Source of the DNA: Methanobacterium petrolearium
GTDB lineage: Archaea > Methanobacteriota > Methanobacteria > Methanobacteriales > Methanobacteriaceae
DNA length: 64,000 nt
NCBI RefSeq assembly: GCF_017873625.1
Contig: NZ_JAGGKL010000007.1
Span: 1 to 64,000 of the forward strand
Direction: 5' to 3'
Shown: positions 8,764 to 17,901 of the stretch, in pieces
How the letters are laid out: each line of letters begins with the position of its first letter
Position numbering within the stretch: the first letter of the stretch is position 1
Translations under genes and position numbers: made by a program
The notes under the pieces: generated by a model
Told to the model about the DNA's origin: nothing
What the model saw: the letters and a program-made list of their open reading frames with translations, nothing else
The model's database searches: none

Positions 8764-9794
8764 AACCTTTTATACTCATTTAAACACCAGTTTAAAGACG
8801 CTATCAAACCTAATTTTTCCATTTGCCCATCAGAAAGTTCCCTGTTTTCTTGTATGTACTTCCGTTTAGGAAGTGTTTTTGATATTCCTTTAACAAAAGC
8901 GTAATTTCCTTTTAAAATTGAGGATATGAGGGAAAAGTCCCCATGAACCAGGAAGGTAAAGATGCGAACAAGATCAAACATTACAGAAACAACAAATCCG
9001 GTTATTATCTTTGGAAGAGAGAAATTCTTTAAAATATTGAAGAGTCTATTCTTTTGAACGTTAAAAACTCTAAATGGTGTGTCCATTTTCCCCCCGGTAC
9101 TTCCATATTTATGGTATACAACAGATTGGGGAATGTAATAGGTTTTATGTCCTTTCAGCCAGCATCTCCATCCAAAATCCACGTCTTCTAGATAAGCAAA
9201 ATAATCCTTATCAAAGCCATCCATTTCCAGAAATAAGGCCTTTTTCAACAGCATAGAACATCCGGAAGGGGAAGCAACAAAGCGAACTTTATTGTATTTA
9301 TCGACATCCTTTTTCCCAAAATGTATGTCCAGTCCGCTACCCATGGGGGTTATTATCCCACCAACAGTGTTTATGGTATCAGGTTGGTCGTAGAATAAAA
9401 CTTTACTGGAATAAACATGATTTTCACCATACTTCTCTGCAGCCAATAGTAATTCTTTCAGCCAAAAAACGTCTACCTTTGTGTCGTTATTTAAAAAAAC
9501 GATATAAAATCCTCTGGCTTTCTGAACACCCAAATTACAACCTTCAGCAAATCCGTAATTCTTTTCAAGTGGAAGAACATTAATTTCGGGACACAAATCT
9601 TTCACAAATTCAACAGAACCATCACTGGAGGCATTATCTACCATAATGATTTCGTAATCATCACATTCCATCATTTCCAGTGAGTTCAAACACTCTTTAA
9701 GATGTTTTTTACCATTGTAATTGGGGATTATGATACTCACCAGGGGATTAGCCGAATTTTTCATTTTAACATAGTTCCAGAGTTTTTTTTCCAT
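8748..9794 (-). CDS. Glycosyltransferase family 2 (rhamnosyltransferase-like)
   Basis: A 348-residue GT-A glycosyltransferase. LVSIIIPNYNG (about 18-28) opens the nucleotide-binding fold, VDNASSDGS follows, FLNNDTKVD gives the metal-binding D-x-D equivalent, and YLEDVDFGWRCWLKG (about 205) gives the catalytic ED region. This layout is typical of dTDP-rhamnose-type or related transferases in the WbbL-like group. A hydrophobic segment near residue 255-285 may bind the membrane. The start at 9794 has no clear Shine-Dalgarno; an internal ATG (MKNSAN) ten codons later is an alternative. Donor sugar unproven. Confidence 0.85.
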   Translation of the reverse strand: MEKKLWNYVKMKNSANPLVSIIIPNYNGKKHLKECLNSLEMMECDDYEIIMVDNASSDGSVEFVKDLCPEINVLPLEKNYGFAEGCNLGVQKARGFYIVFLNNDTKVDVFWLKELLLAAEKYGENHVYSSKVLFYDQPDTINTVGGIITPMGSGLDIHFGKKDVDKYNKVRFVASPSGCSMLLKKALFLEMDGFDKDYFAYLEDVDFGWRCWLKGHKTYYIPQSVVYHKYGSTGGKMDTPFRVFNVQKNRLFNILKNFSLPKIITGFVVSVMFDLVRIFTFLVHGDFSLISSILKGNYAFVKGISKTLPKRKYIQENRELSDGQMEKLGLIASLNWCLNEYKRLGKLR

Positions 9795-9863
9795 AATTCG
9801 TCTGTATTATTCTATTTTTTTTAATTCTTGTCTTATTACATTTTTTATGCATGAACCATGCAT

Positions 9864-10727
9864 CTATTTTTTATATTTTCCCAGAGTAAATCCTACAAAG
9901 TCAATGAAATTATATATAATTGCGTAGGGAATATCTAAAAGATGTTTTTCTCTTATTAGAAACTTCATTTCCTCTATTACAAATTGGAAGCCCCGATCTA
10001 AAAATTCATTTTCACCTTCCAAGGCAATATTAGAAAAAGCAGAACCATCTTGCAAGCGTCTTTTGAATAATGAATCCAGGGAATAATCATGTGAATGATA
10101 AACGGTGGCTTCAGGTTCATAAACAATTTCATAATCTGATTTTAATACTCTAAGGGCAAAATCTTTGTCTTCGGACATGGGAATGTCGTCAGCGAACTTT
10201 AATTGTTCCCAAACATTCCTTTTTATTGCAGAACATACGTCAGAAACATAGATATAACCAAGATAAAAATTTTTAGGGTTTTCAGCCAGTTCTTTTCTTA
10301 GAACCTTTCGTTCATCAGGATAAAAATAGGAGTAAAAGAATTTAGTTGCTTCCTTTGCATTTTGATTGGCAATTTGCCTTCCGTAGGATACGCCAATTTC
10401 AGGATCATTTAATGGTGCCACTAATTTTTCCAGGAAATCCTCTTTTATAGGTAGAGCATCCTGTGTTAAGTAAACTAAAACATCCCCCTTTGATTTTTCA
10501 GCTCCCAGATTTCGAGTCCTGCTGTGATGAAATTCTTCAGGTTTTATTCTATACAGTAGGGTGTTATATTTTTTTAAAATTTGAATGGAATCATCCTCGG
10601 AACCGGAATCTATGGCAATAATCTCAAAATTACCCTTATAATTTTGCTTACACAAACTCTCCATTAAAAGTTCCAGTCTCATACCCCCATTTTTTACTAA
10701 AAGTATGATACTCAGGTGGAATGCCAT
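9864..10727 (-). CDS. Glycosyltransferase family 2
   Basis: A 287-residue GT-A transferase. LSIILLVKNGG starts the fold, AIDSGSEDDS is the nucleotide-binding loop, YLTQDALP holds the D-x-D-like position, and MSEDKDFALRVL is the catalytic-base region. The layout resembles bacterial rhamnosyltransferases that act on polyprenyl-linked intermediates. The start ATG is preceded by GGAGT about 10 nt upstream. It lies 69 nt upstream of the next glycosyltransferase on the same strand. Confidence 0.82.
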   Translation of the reverse strand: MAFHLSIILLVKNGGMRLELLMESLCKQNYKGNFEIIAIDSGSEDDSIQILKKYNTLLYRIKPEEFHHSRTRNLGAEKSKGDVLVYLTQDALPIKEDFLEKLVAPLNDPEIGVSYGRQIANQNAKEATKFFYSYFYPDERKVLRKELAENPKNFYLGYIYVSDVCSAIKRNVWEQLKFADDIPMSEDKDFALRVLKSDYEIVYEPEATVYHSHDYSLDSLFKRRLQDGSAFSNIALEGENEFLDRGFQFVIEEMKFLIREKHLLDIPYAIIYNFIDFVGFTLGKYKK

Positions 10728-10888
10728 AATAAATTGACTCCAATCTTTTTTTGTAAAATGTGTATTATTATATTGATTACATTACTAATTTAATTAATTT
10801 CTGATTTGATTAATTCATTAATGTATACAAACAAATCTGTATTTTCAATCAAGTAGATGAATTTAAAAAATAGGAAGTTATGAGCCTC

Positions 10889-12016
10889 TCATTTTTGTTT
10901 GTTTAACAGTAGCAGACTCAAGAATATACTGGAGAATATGGTCTGAATACCCAAAATAGATAGGATCATAGCAAAGATTGCACTCTGGATTTCAAACAGC
11001 GCTCCAAATCCAACTGTGCTCCAACTGATTATAACATTTATACCCAGTAGTATTCCAATGGCCAGGAGAATCACTCCCAGAATTAACTCTTTTTCCAGTG
11101 AATGGTAGTTCAAAATTCTTTTCGCCATTTTGGAACTGGTGGAAAATCCATAGGAAGCTCCAAAGGCTTCAAAGTAAAACCAAGAGAGTAACAGTTGGTA
11201 TCCAACAATGAGCATTAAACCACCCAGGATTAGGGAGTGCATTCTAGACTGTCCTGTTACCCATACCAGAGCAGTTAAGCTAATACCCAATATCAAAGCC
11301 ACTAAACCCGGTATTAGAAGGAACGGTCCCGGTCTGTATAACATCATGAAACGCAAGTGTCTCCAACCATCGGAAAATGAGCTGAGTTTTGATTCTCCCC
11401 CACGAGGATAGTAAGTGATGGGAACTTCCACGATTTTTATATCCAGACGTGATGCTTCTATCACCATTTCTGATGCAAACTCCATTCCACAGGTATGGAG
11501 CTTTAACTTATTCCAGGTTTCTTTGGTCATGGCCCTCATACCACAGTGTGCATCGGATATTCCGGTTCGAAACAGAACATTAAGCACCCATGTCAGGAAA
11601 GGGTTTCCAATGTATTTATGCAGTGCTGGCATGGCACCTTCTTTAATATCACCCTTTAATCTTGATCCCATCACAAAATCTGCATTCTCAGTTAGGATGG
11701 GTTGAATAAATTCAACCATTTCATTGAAGGGATAGGTTCCATCAGCATCTCCCATTACAATAATATCTCCAGATGCTTCACTGAACCCTCTAAGATAAGC
11801 ATTCCCATATCCTCTGTTTTCTTCATAAACAACCCTTGCACCAGCTGCTCGGGCTTCATCAGCAGTATTATCCTCTGATGCGTTGTCAACTACAATTATT
11901 TCGGTTTCAAATCCCGCATCCTTCAATTTTTTTAAAGGCACTGATTTGACAGTTTTTCCAACAATTCCTTCCTCGTTGAGAGCAGGGATAACCACAGAAA
12001 CTTTCATTATAATCAC
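10889..12016 (-). CDS. Dolichyl-phosphate mannose/glucose synthase-like glycosyltransferase with C-terminal membrane segments
   Basis: A 375-residue protein with an N-terminal GT2 domain: VSVVIPALNEEG, VDNASEDNT, MGDADGTYP with the D-x-D metal site, and MGSRLKGDIKEGAMP followed by SDAHCGMRAM, all characteristic of polyprenyl-phosphate hexose synthases. Four hydrophobic segments occupy about 235-370. It probably moves a sugar from a nucleotide onto polyprenyl phosphate, supplying the GT-C-like enzymes nearby. The listed start is GTG at 12016. GTGATT there also reads as a Shine-Dalgarno for the ATG at 12007 (MKVSVV), which I think is the real start. Confidence 0.85.
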   Translation of the reverse strand: MIIMKVSVVIPALNEEGIVGKTVKSVPLKKLKDAGFETEIIVVDNASEDNTADEARAAGARVVYEENRGYGNAYLRGFSEASGDIIVMGDADGTYPFNEMVEFIQPILTENADFVMGSRLKGDIKEGAMPALHKYIGNPFLTWVLNVLFRTGISDAHCGMRAMTKETWNKLKLHTCGMEFASEMVIEASRLDIKIVEVPITYYPRGGESKLSSFSDGWRHLRFMMLYRPGPFLLIPGLVALILGISLTALVWVTGQSRMHSLILGGLMLIVGYQLLLSWFYFEAFGASYGFSTSSKMAKRILNYHSLEKELILGVILLAIGILLGINVIISWSTVGFGALFEIQSAIFAMILSILGIQTIFSSIFLSLLLLNKQK

Positions 12017-12157
12017 ATTTGTATAAGCTTAAATCTTGTTTATATTGATCTTATTTATCCTTTCTGTTAATTTTCATTAGCTAAATATCGTTGAGGATAT
12101 TGTTTTATTGAATATAACTAATCTACCTTTAATAATGTTTCTATACTATTTTAAGGG

Positions 12158-13789
12158 TCACCAATTTATTTCACAAACAATGAAATCCTTATTCTCATAC
12201 ACCACCCTTGAAAATTCAGGTTTTATACGGTTAATGTTAGAATGGATGTCCTGGGTGAAATATTGTAGAGGGAAAAATTCGGTATCCACCATGCGCAAGG
12301 CAAGTGGTTTTTCTTCAGGAGATGTTACCAATCTTTTGTCATAAACTACGTAACCAACATTGGCTTTCTTGAAATTATTTATTGTACTAGTTTTAACTCC
12401 TTTTTCTTCTATGGTTACATTACTGTTAGTGGAAAAATACTGGAAACCTTCACGAAAAGACATGTTAGTACTCGCGGCTAGAAACATACCAGTAAATTGA
12501 TTGGAAATAACCACATAACGACTGCTATTCCCATTCTCGTTAAACCAATTAGCCAGATCCGCCTCTGAATCTGAAGGAGGGGCAGTCTGGATGTATCCTT
12601 CCTGGTTTTTGATACCATATGTTGCAATTTTAGGGTTTTCAACTGTGAGAATTCCACTAAAAAATGCCAGACAAAAAATTACCACTAAAAAGACACTATG
12701 GGCATTTTTCGAAGAAAATCGTTCGTTATCCTTAATTTTTTGGTAGGCAACTTTTATACCATACCCTCCCAGTATTGAAAGGGGTATTAAAAGGTAAATG
12801 AGCACTCTGTAGGAAATAACATTAATTCCGAACCAGTAAGCATTGCTCAAAAGGAACATGGAAAGAATCCACACCAGGATGACCAGATCCTTCCTCATGA
12901 ATTCTTTTATTTGAATTTTCTTTAATATGGATATGAATCCAATCAGGGAAAATATTAGCACTAAAACTCCCAGGTTTCCCAGATAACTAAAGAATCCAAG
13001 GGAACGATTTAAGGGAAGTGAAGTACTTAACCCGGTAATAGCAGTTATACCCTGCTGCATAATGTTCTGTAATATTTGGGGTGCAACTATTTGGAGTGAT
13101 ATAAGTCCAGCTACTATGATTAGTATTATGGCCAGGAAAAATGATGTGAAATTCTTTAAAACATCAATGTTTCTGTAAACAAGCAATTCTAAGAGGGTAA
13201 TGGCGATAACTGGGATGAGGAGGCATAATGTAGCTCCTTGATGGGTTAAAAGTATTATGAGAAATAGTATTCCTCCAAAAAAGGCAGTTTTGAGATTTTT
13301 ATTTTCTAAAGATTTATAGTACAGGTAAACTGATAAGGGGAGAAATATCAATGCCAGATTTTCAGGTAAAGGTAAAATTATCCTGCTAACCAGATAACTG
13401 GATAGTATCAGAAATCCGGCTCCGACTCCAGCCAGTGTGCCATATAATTTTTTAGCCACATATGAAACCGAAAAAACTATAAACATGGCAAATATGGGCT
13501 GTAAGATGCGGGCTACTTGGAAATAGTTGATGTTGAATAAACTGCCAATTCCAACTATCAAAAAATGGAAAAGGGGGAGATAAGCAATTTTTCTACCGAA
13601 AGGGGCATTTAACTGAGGATCAGTTAATGTGAATCCGTACTGTGCGTAAACCTGGGCGTACTGCACATGATATATTATATCCCATCCTATGGGCCATTGA
13701 TATTTTATGGTGGGAATTAATGCAATAAAAAGTGCAGCCAAGGCTGGTAAAGCAATTAAGTATTTCCGATTTTTCAGATTAATGTTCAT
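12158..13789 (-). CDS. Multi-pass membrane protein, GT-C-like glycosyltransferase candidate
   Basis: A 543-residue protein with about 12 hydrophobic segments and a soluble C-terminal region of about 130 residues. The first extracytoplasmic loop has WPIGWDIIYHVQYAQVY, placing Asp and His where GT-C enzymes have their acidic catalytic loop. LPLPENLALIFLPL and LTHQGA resemble features of the DUF2206 protein at 5127-7280. It lies upstream of the polyprenyl-phosphate hexose synthase on the same strand, which could supply its donor. No closer family was recognised. Confidence 0.6.
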   Translation of the reverse strand: MNINLKNRKYLIALPALAALFIALIPTIKYQWPIGWDIIYHVQYAQVYAQYGFTLTDPQLNAPFGRKIAYLPLFHFLIVGIGSLFNINYFQVARILQPIFAMFIVFSVSYVAKKLYGTLAGVGAGFLILSSYLVSRIILPLPENLALIFLPLSVYLYYKSLENKNLKTAFFGGILFLIILLTHQGATLCLLIPVIAITLLELLVYRNIDVLKNFTSFFLAIILIIVAGLISLQIVAPQILQNIMQQGITAITGLSTSLPLNRSLGFFSYLGNLGVLVLIFSLIGFISILKKIQIKEFMRKDLVILVWILSMFLLSNAYWFGINVISYRVLIYLLIPLSILGGYGIKVAYQKIKDNERFSSKNAHSVFLVVIFCLAFFSGILTVENPKIATYGIKNQEGYIQTAPPSDSEADLANWFNENGNSSRYVVISNQFTGMFLAASTNMSFREGFQYFSTNSNVTIEEKGVKTSTINNFKKANVGYVVYDKRLVTSPEEKPLALRMVDTEFFPLQYFTQDIHSNINRIKPEFSRVVYENKDFIVCEINW

Positions 13790-13890
13790 GTTTAAACCAT
13801 TTTTAATCAGTTATATAAATCAATGGATAATATTTAATAATATTCAAACTAAATAAAGTATTTAACTGTTTTTACGGGTTTTTTATTAAC

Positions 13891-14160
13891 TCAGGGACCT
13901 CCCCTATAAAATAGGAAGTATGCTATCACCATTAAAAGAATAGCACCGATTATGGTAACTGTGGTCATGCTTTTATCATTGCCAAAGATAATGGGAATGG
14001 GTCCGATTAGTATCACTCCACTAGTTTTAACGGTTCTGCCATCCTTTTCATTGTCCTGGTTTTTCCCTGATGATAAGAGGGCTGTTCCCAGGAATAAGAG
14101 CAGCATCCCGACAATTACAGCTGTAATTCCTATGAAAATCAGAGTTTCTCCTTTGATCAT
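13891..14160 (-). CDS. Small membrane protein, DUF131/TIGR00304 family
   Basis: An 89-residue protein with two hydrophobic helices (about 7-30 and 66-86) around a loop containing GVILIGPIPIIFG, the signature of this archaeal membrane family as I know it. Function unknown. The start ATG at 14160 has a GATGGAAT sequence just upstream. It stands alone between glycan genes and the next uncharacterised gene. Confidence 0.75.
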   Translation of the reverse strand: MIKGETLIFIGITAVIVGMLLLFLGTALLSSGKNQDNEKDGRTVKTSGVILIGPIPIIFGNDKSMTTVTIIGAILLMVIAYFLFYRGGP

Positions 14161-14372
14161 AATTCCATCTATTTTTAAGTTTTTTTCATCAAGAGAGTAT
14201 TGTTTTAGTAAGTTAACAAGTACGTGTTGCTTAAATTAGATTTAACAGATGAATAAGCATCCATATTACTCAGTAAGGTAAATTAATCATAGTATACGTA
14301 TGTTCATCTAATTTTTAGTATAGTACTATTAATCAATAGTGTAACTTAGATTGTTTAATCAGATGTGATTCT

Positions 14373-14873
14373 TTAATCTTTTGAGATACAATATTCTGAC
14401 TCTGAATTTTCGGTGCGTTTATCCACAATCTTGAGGGATAACATTAAATCCAGACATTCTTCAAGTTTTTGGATGGTTTCAGTATCATTCTTTCCAGAAT
14501 CCTCATTAGTTTCTATGAATCCATTTTCATCATCGGATATCATCAGTTTCATAACCGAATCAATGTTCAACCATGAATTGGTCTTACATAGAATATCATA
14601 AATTTGTAAAATATCTACGAGATTTTCATGGACAGGTTTTTCAAGTTTTAATTCTTCTACATGGCCTTTAATATCACTGGCAACAGAATTAATGCTGGAA
14701 ATTTCATTTGAAGGGACGATCAATATTACACGAAGTTCATCAGCTAGAAATGAAGTTCCACGAGAGATACGGAGGACATCTTCCTGTATTATTAATCCAC
14801 CTACATCGTCTACATGTTCTACCAGGAGTTCATATTTGTATACTCCACCACTGAAGAGCAATATTTTGTACAT
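14373..14873 (-). CDS. Uncharacterised soluble protein
   Basis: I do not recognise the family. The frame is open to 14993, but the ATG at 14873 (MYKILLFSGGVY) is the better start: the 40 extra codons are poor in coding character, and they overlap a TATA-like TTTTATTT near 14910 and strong dyads at 14927-14976. From there the protein has 166 residues and begins with alternating beta-strand/turn sequence (YKYELLVEHVDDVGGLIIQEDVLRI is one such stretch, in part). Then come helical segments and a short acidic, Asn/Glu-rich insert (SDDENGFIETNEDSGKND) before a final helix. No signal peptide, membrane segment or metal site is visible. Confidence 0.6.
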   Translation of the reverse strand: MYKILLFSGGVYKYELLVEHVDDVGGLIIQEDVLRISRGTSFLADELRVILIVPSNEISSINSVASDIKGHVEELKLEKPVHENLVDILQIYDILCKTNSWLNIDSVMKLMISDDENGFIETNEDSGKNDTETIQKLEECLDLMLSLKIVDKRTENSESEYCISKD

Positions 14874-14926
14874 AATTGATACACAATATAATTCATTTCT
14901 TGAAGTTGTAAATAAAATTTCCCTGT

Positions 14927-14976
14927 GACAGTTAACTACCAAGTGAAAGTTAACTAATTGTTTGTAGAAAACTGTC
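14927..14976. promoter_or_regulatory. Dyad cluster upstream of the 14373-14873 gene
   Basis: An outer inverted repeat GACAGTT (14927-14933) and AACTGTC (14970-14976) encloses or overlaps two copies of the palindrome AGTTAACT (14930-14937 and 14948-14955). It lies just upstream of a minus-strand TATA-like TTTTATTT near 14910, the usual place for an archaeal operator. Confidence 0.5.
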
Positions 14977-15145
14977 AACTGAATATTGATCAAGATAAAT
15001 TGGCATGTGTTTTAAAGATGTAGAAAACTCTCTAGTATGCTGTTGAAAACTTAATAAAATAGAAAAAAAAGGGTAGATGATAGTTTTAAAAAGGGTGGTA
15101 GATTAAAAGAAATAAAAAAATATTTTTAAAATTGACATAAATTTA

Positions 15146-15712
15146 TCAATTGATAAGGATTTCATCAGGGCGGCAAATACCTATTCCAGTGTTTTCACCC
15201 AATTCCTCAATTATTATCATCCAGTCTGGGGTTTCTAATGTATATTCTAGATTTAACTTTCGGCATACTTCACAAGGGACTTTGTTGGTAACTTCTTTTA
15301 AGGGTTCTGTATGATTACTTCTAAGTTCACAATTCACAGTGAATGATTCTTCTCCGGTCATCTTCATTGCAGCGATTTCTATAGCCGTACTTATGATATT
15401 ATCGGATATTGATGGTACTACTGCATCTATAGGAACTGCCTTTTCAATAAATTCTGGAGATGATTCTGTTAAACTCTGAATAATTTCATTGGAGTCATCA
15501 ATCTCCAAATCTAAGGTAACTACATTATAGAATTCTGTTTCCTTAATATAATAGGATTTTACATTATCTAATGCTAATTCAATTTGATTTATCATATCAT
15601 CTTCCGAATACAAAGATTTTATATCTTCTTTAAATGTAACCAACAAGTCAAAACTCTCTACCTCTTTTTCAAAACGTTCAACGGCTTTTTCCATTACTTT
15701 ATTTGGGGACAT
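15146..15712 (-). CDS. THUMP-domain protein
   Basis: A 188-residue protein. The C-terminal two thirds read like a THUMP RNA-binding domain: AIEIAAMKMTGEESFTVNC, RSNHTEPLKEV, then CEVCRKLNLEY, TPDWMIIIEEL and a final GIGICRPDE. Known THUMP proteins deliver tRNA-modifying activities (4-thiouridine, m2G, ac4C). No catalytic domain is attached, so this could be a Tan1/THUMPD1-like adaptor. A CxxC pair is present (PCEVCRK). It has a strong Shine-Dalgarno, GGAGGGGGT, 5 nt before ATG. Family call by eye only. Confidence 0.6.
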   Translation of the reverse strand: MSPNKVMEKAVERFEKEVESFDLLVTFKEDIKSLYSEDDMINQIELALDNVKSYYIKETEFYNVVTLDLEIDDSNEIIQSLTESSPEFIEKAVPIDAVVPSISDNIISTAIEIAAMKMTGEESFTVNCELRSNHTEPLKEVTNKVPCEVCRKLNLEYTLETPDWMIIIEELGENTGIGICRPDEILIN

Positions 15713-15800
15713 GTTAACCCCCTCCTTTTATTACATAATTAAGTATTAATAATATTATTACCTTAATAACTTTATCGGTGATAATATTATAAATGATGAG

Positions 15801-16232
15801 TTGGCTAGTCTGAATATGGATTTCATAATTTCAGTACTATTCTTGCTGATGATAACTGGCAGTGTTATCAGCATAGCTGAAGGAAGATTAACTACAGTAC
15901 AAGAAACTGTTGAATCTACTGAAGCACGTTTGCTATCGGAAAAAATTGCCAATGCCCTTGAAGTGTCGTATTCTGGTGGAGAAGGTCATGAGGTAAGGAT
16001 TGAAATGCCATCGTACATTAGGGGATCAACTTATAAAGTTAAAGTTAATCAATCCGGTGTTTTGGTGATTATTGGCGGAAGATGTGGATACTCCTTTTCC
16101 TATCGCAAATATATTTCCAACTATGATCAGGACCAATATGAGGTTTTGATGTTTCCAAAACGTAACTACACCATCAGAAATGTAAAAGATGACAATAATC
16201 ATCACCGGGTGATAATTTTTGAGGATTTGTAG
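15801..16232 (+). CDS. Small secreted/anchored protein, pilin-like partner candidate
   Basis: A 143-residue protein with one N-terminal hydrophobic helix (DFIISVLFLLMITGSVISIA) followed by a helical TVQETVESTEARLLSEKIANAL segment and a beta-rich C-terminal domain. This is the general plan of archaeal type IV pilin-like or TadE-like minor components, though no class III cleavage motif is visible. The listed start is TTG at 15801; the ATG at 15816 (MDFII) is equally good. It is 60 nt upstream of a gene with a class III signal motif on the same strand, so a joint envelope role is likely. Confidence 0.55.
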   Translation: MASLNMDFIISVLFLLMITGSVISIAEGRLTTVQETVESTEARLLSEKIANALEVSYSGGEGHEVRIEMPSYIRGSTYKVKVNQSGVLVIIGGRCGYSFSYRKYISNYDQDQYEVLMFPKRNYTIRNVKDDNNHHRVIIFEDL

Positions 16233-16292
16233 TTAAATCCAGTTTTATCCAGACAAGTGGGTAAATTAGAAATTGAGTGATATCGTGATAAG

Positions 16293-16814
16293 TTGAATGA
16301 TAAAATGCAAAATTTAACCGATGATCGCCAAGGACAGCTTCCCATTGAATTTGTGATTGTGATGGGTATTACTGTGGTGTTACTATTTCCACTAATTATG
16401 GGTTTGATGAATTCTAATGAGTTAAATCAAGCCATGAGTGCATCTCGTGCAGGAGCATTACAGGGAGCTCTTTATGATGGCCTCGCCATATATCCTGATG
16501 ATGCCTACAGGGATTATATAATAAAACATCCTAGACTGGTAAATCCATCTGGGGTAAAAATCACTAAAATTTATTACTCAAAAGAGGGTTTTAACCAGAG
16601 TTATCAGAAAACAAAGATTCAATTAAAGATTCATGCTTCGGCACCATCAGTAATTGACGAGTCAGACCGGAACTGTTTAGGTGATCGGATAAATTATTAT
16701 GCCCGGAAAAAAATTTGCGAATCATTTCACACACAAAACCTTACAAATTCTGTTTTCAATCCAGCTTTTTCAGATAATTATGTATTTACTACTGCAGATG
16801 TGTGTTGGGAGTGA
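16293..16814 (+). CDS. Class III signal peptide (type IV pilin-like) protein
   Basis: A 173-residue protein. The N-terminus has DDRQGQLPIEFVIVMG: a short charged leader, Gly-Gln, then the Q-x-x-x-E pattern and a hydrophobic helix (about 18-37). This is the class III signal peptide recognised by the archaeal prepilin peptidase EppA-type enzymes, with cleavage expected before the Gln. The remaining ectodomain has Cys at two sites (DRNCLGD, KKICES) plus one near the end. The TTG start is 3 nt after GTGAT; an ATG four codons later is possible. It probably forms part of a pilus or pseudopilus. Confidence 0.7.
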   Translation: MNDKMQNLTDDRQGQLPIEFVIVMGITVVLLFPLIMGLMNSNELNQAMSASRAGALQGALYDGLAIYPDDAYRDYIIKHPRLVNPSGVKITKIYYSKEGFNQSYQKTKIQLKIHASAPSVIDESDRNCLGDRINYYARKKICESFHTQNLTNSVFNPAFSDNYVFTTADVCWE

Positions 16815-16920
16815 TTTTTTTTATAGATATATTAGACTATTGTTGAATTTATTGTTGTACTGATACAAAAAAATAAGTGAAATAGTTATACAGTATAAAT
16901 AGGTGAATATTAATCTTTAT

Positions 16921-17901
16921 TTAAAACATACGTGCTTTAAGAAGGTATGCTGTGATAATTCCCACCACACCGAATAATAATCCAATTAACCATACAATGA
17001 TAACCACGTTTTTTTCCTGCATGGGTCTTTTCAGGATCCAGCGGATCAATGAGTTGAAACCAGTTTCAGGAGCCACAAGTTTCCCATCCTCCCCCACCTG
17101 GGTGGGCTGGTGTTGTTGCCTTTCCATTACCCCAGCACTTTTTAATTTGAATAACATGTCGATAATATTTGGTATAAGAACTATAAGGGCAATGATCTTA
17201 ACCCTGCCTAAAAAAGCCACTACCACGATGGTAGCTCCGATTATTAATGTTCCCACATCTCCGGGGAAGACATTGGAAGGATGGCGATTGTAGTAAAGGA
17301 ATGCCAGGAGAGCTCCTAACATGCACATGCTGATTACTGCCACATCATATTTTCCCATGATGATACAGGCAATACTGAGGGAAGTCATGGCAATGGCTCC
17401 CAGACCTGATTCAATACCATTCATGCCAGCCAACATATTGGTTAAATTGGCGGCAATGGAAACAGCAATAGGCATGGATAACATGTAAATTATTCCAACA
17501 TTAGGGGGTGCAATCCAGATAAGGGGTAATCCAGCCAACCAAAGCAGGATCAGTTTTTCCTTGGAAGAGAGCATAACCAGATCATCTACCATACCCACCA
17601 TACCCACCAGAAGGATCACCAGTAAGGAAATGATAAGCTGGAACTGCAGTTCAGGATAAAAGTACATCCCCAGAAATATCCCAATAATAAAACCGAAAAG
17701 AATACCAATACCACCCATTTCAGCCACTAGTGGCTTGGAAGGTTTGTGAATATCCTTTCCAACAATATCTGCTTTTTTAAGTTTTTTAATAAGGCGGGGC
17801 ATGCTCAAGAAGGTTACTGCAAATGCCACCAGGGCACAGATAGTCGAGTTTAAAAGCAGGTTCTGGTATAAGAGAATAAGGTTAGGTTCCATTTTAATCA
17901 C
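16921..17901 (-). CDS. MraY/WecA/AglH-type phosphosugar transferase
   Basis: A 326-residue integral membrane enzyme of the polyprenyl-phosphate N-acetylhexosamine-1-phosphate transferase superfamily. About 10 membrane helices are present, with VGMVDDLVML (the Asp-Asp pair, about 105-115), NLTNMLAGMNGIESGLGA (about 150-168), the FPGDVGTL motif (about 210), and the basic HPSN loop. It starts lipid-linked glycan synthesis, either for N-glycans (AglH-like) or for pseudomurein. The GTG at 17901 is probably part of the Shine-Dalgarno; ATG at 17892 is my preferred start, 1 nt after the stop of the upstream regulator gene. Translational coupling is likely. Confidence 0.85.
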   Translation of the reverse strand: MIKMEPNLILLYQNLLLNSTICALVAFAVTFLSMPRLIKKLKKADIVGKDIHKPSKPLVAEMGGIGILFGFIIGIFLGMYFYPELQFQLIISLLVILLVGMVGMVDDLVMLSSKEKLILLWLAGLPLIWIAPPNVGIIYMLSMPIAVSIAANLTNMLAGMNGIESGLGAIAMTSLSIACIIMGKYDVAVISMCMLGALLAFLYYNRHPSNVFPGDVGTLIIGATIVVVAFLGRVKIIALIVLIPNIIDMLFKLKSAGVMERQQHQPTQVGEDGKLVAPETGFNSLIRWILKRPMQEKNVVIIVWLIGLLFGVVGIITAYLLKARMF

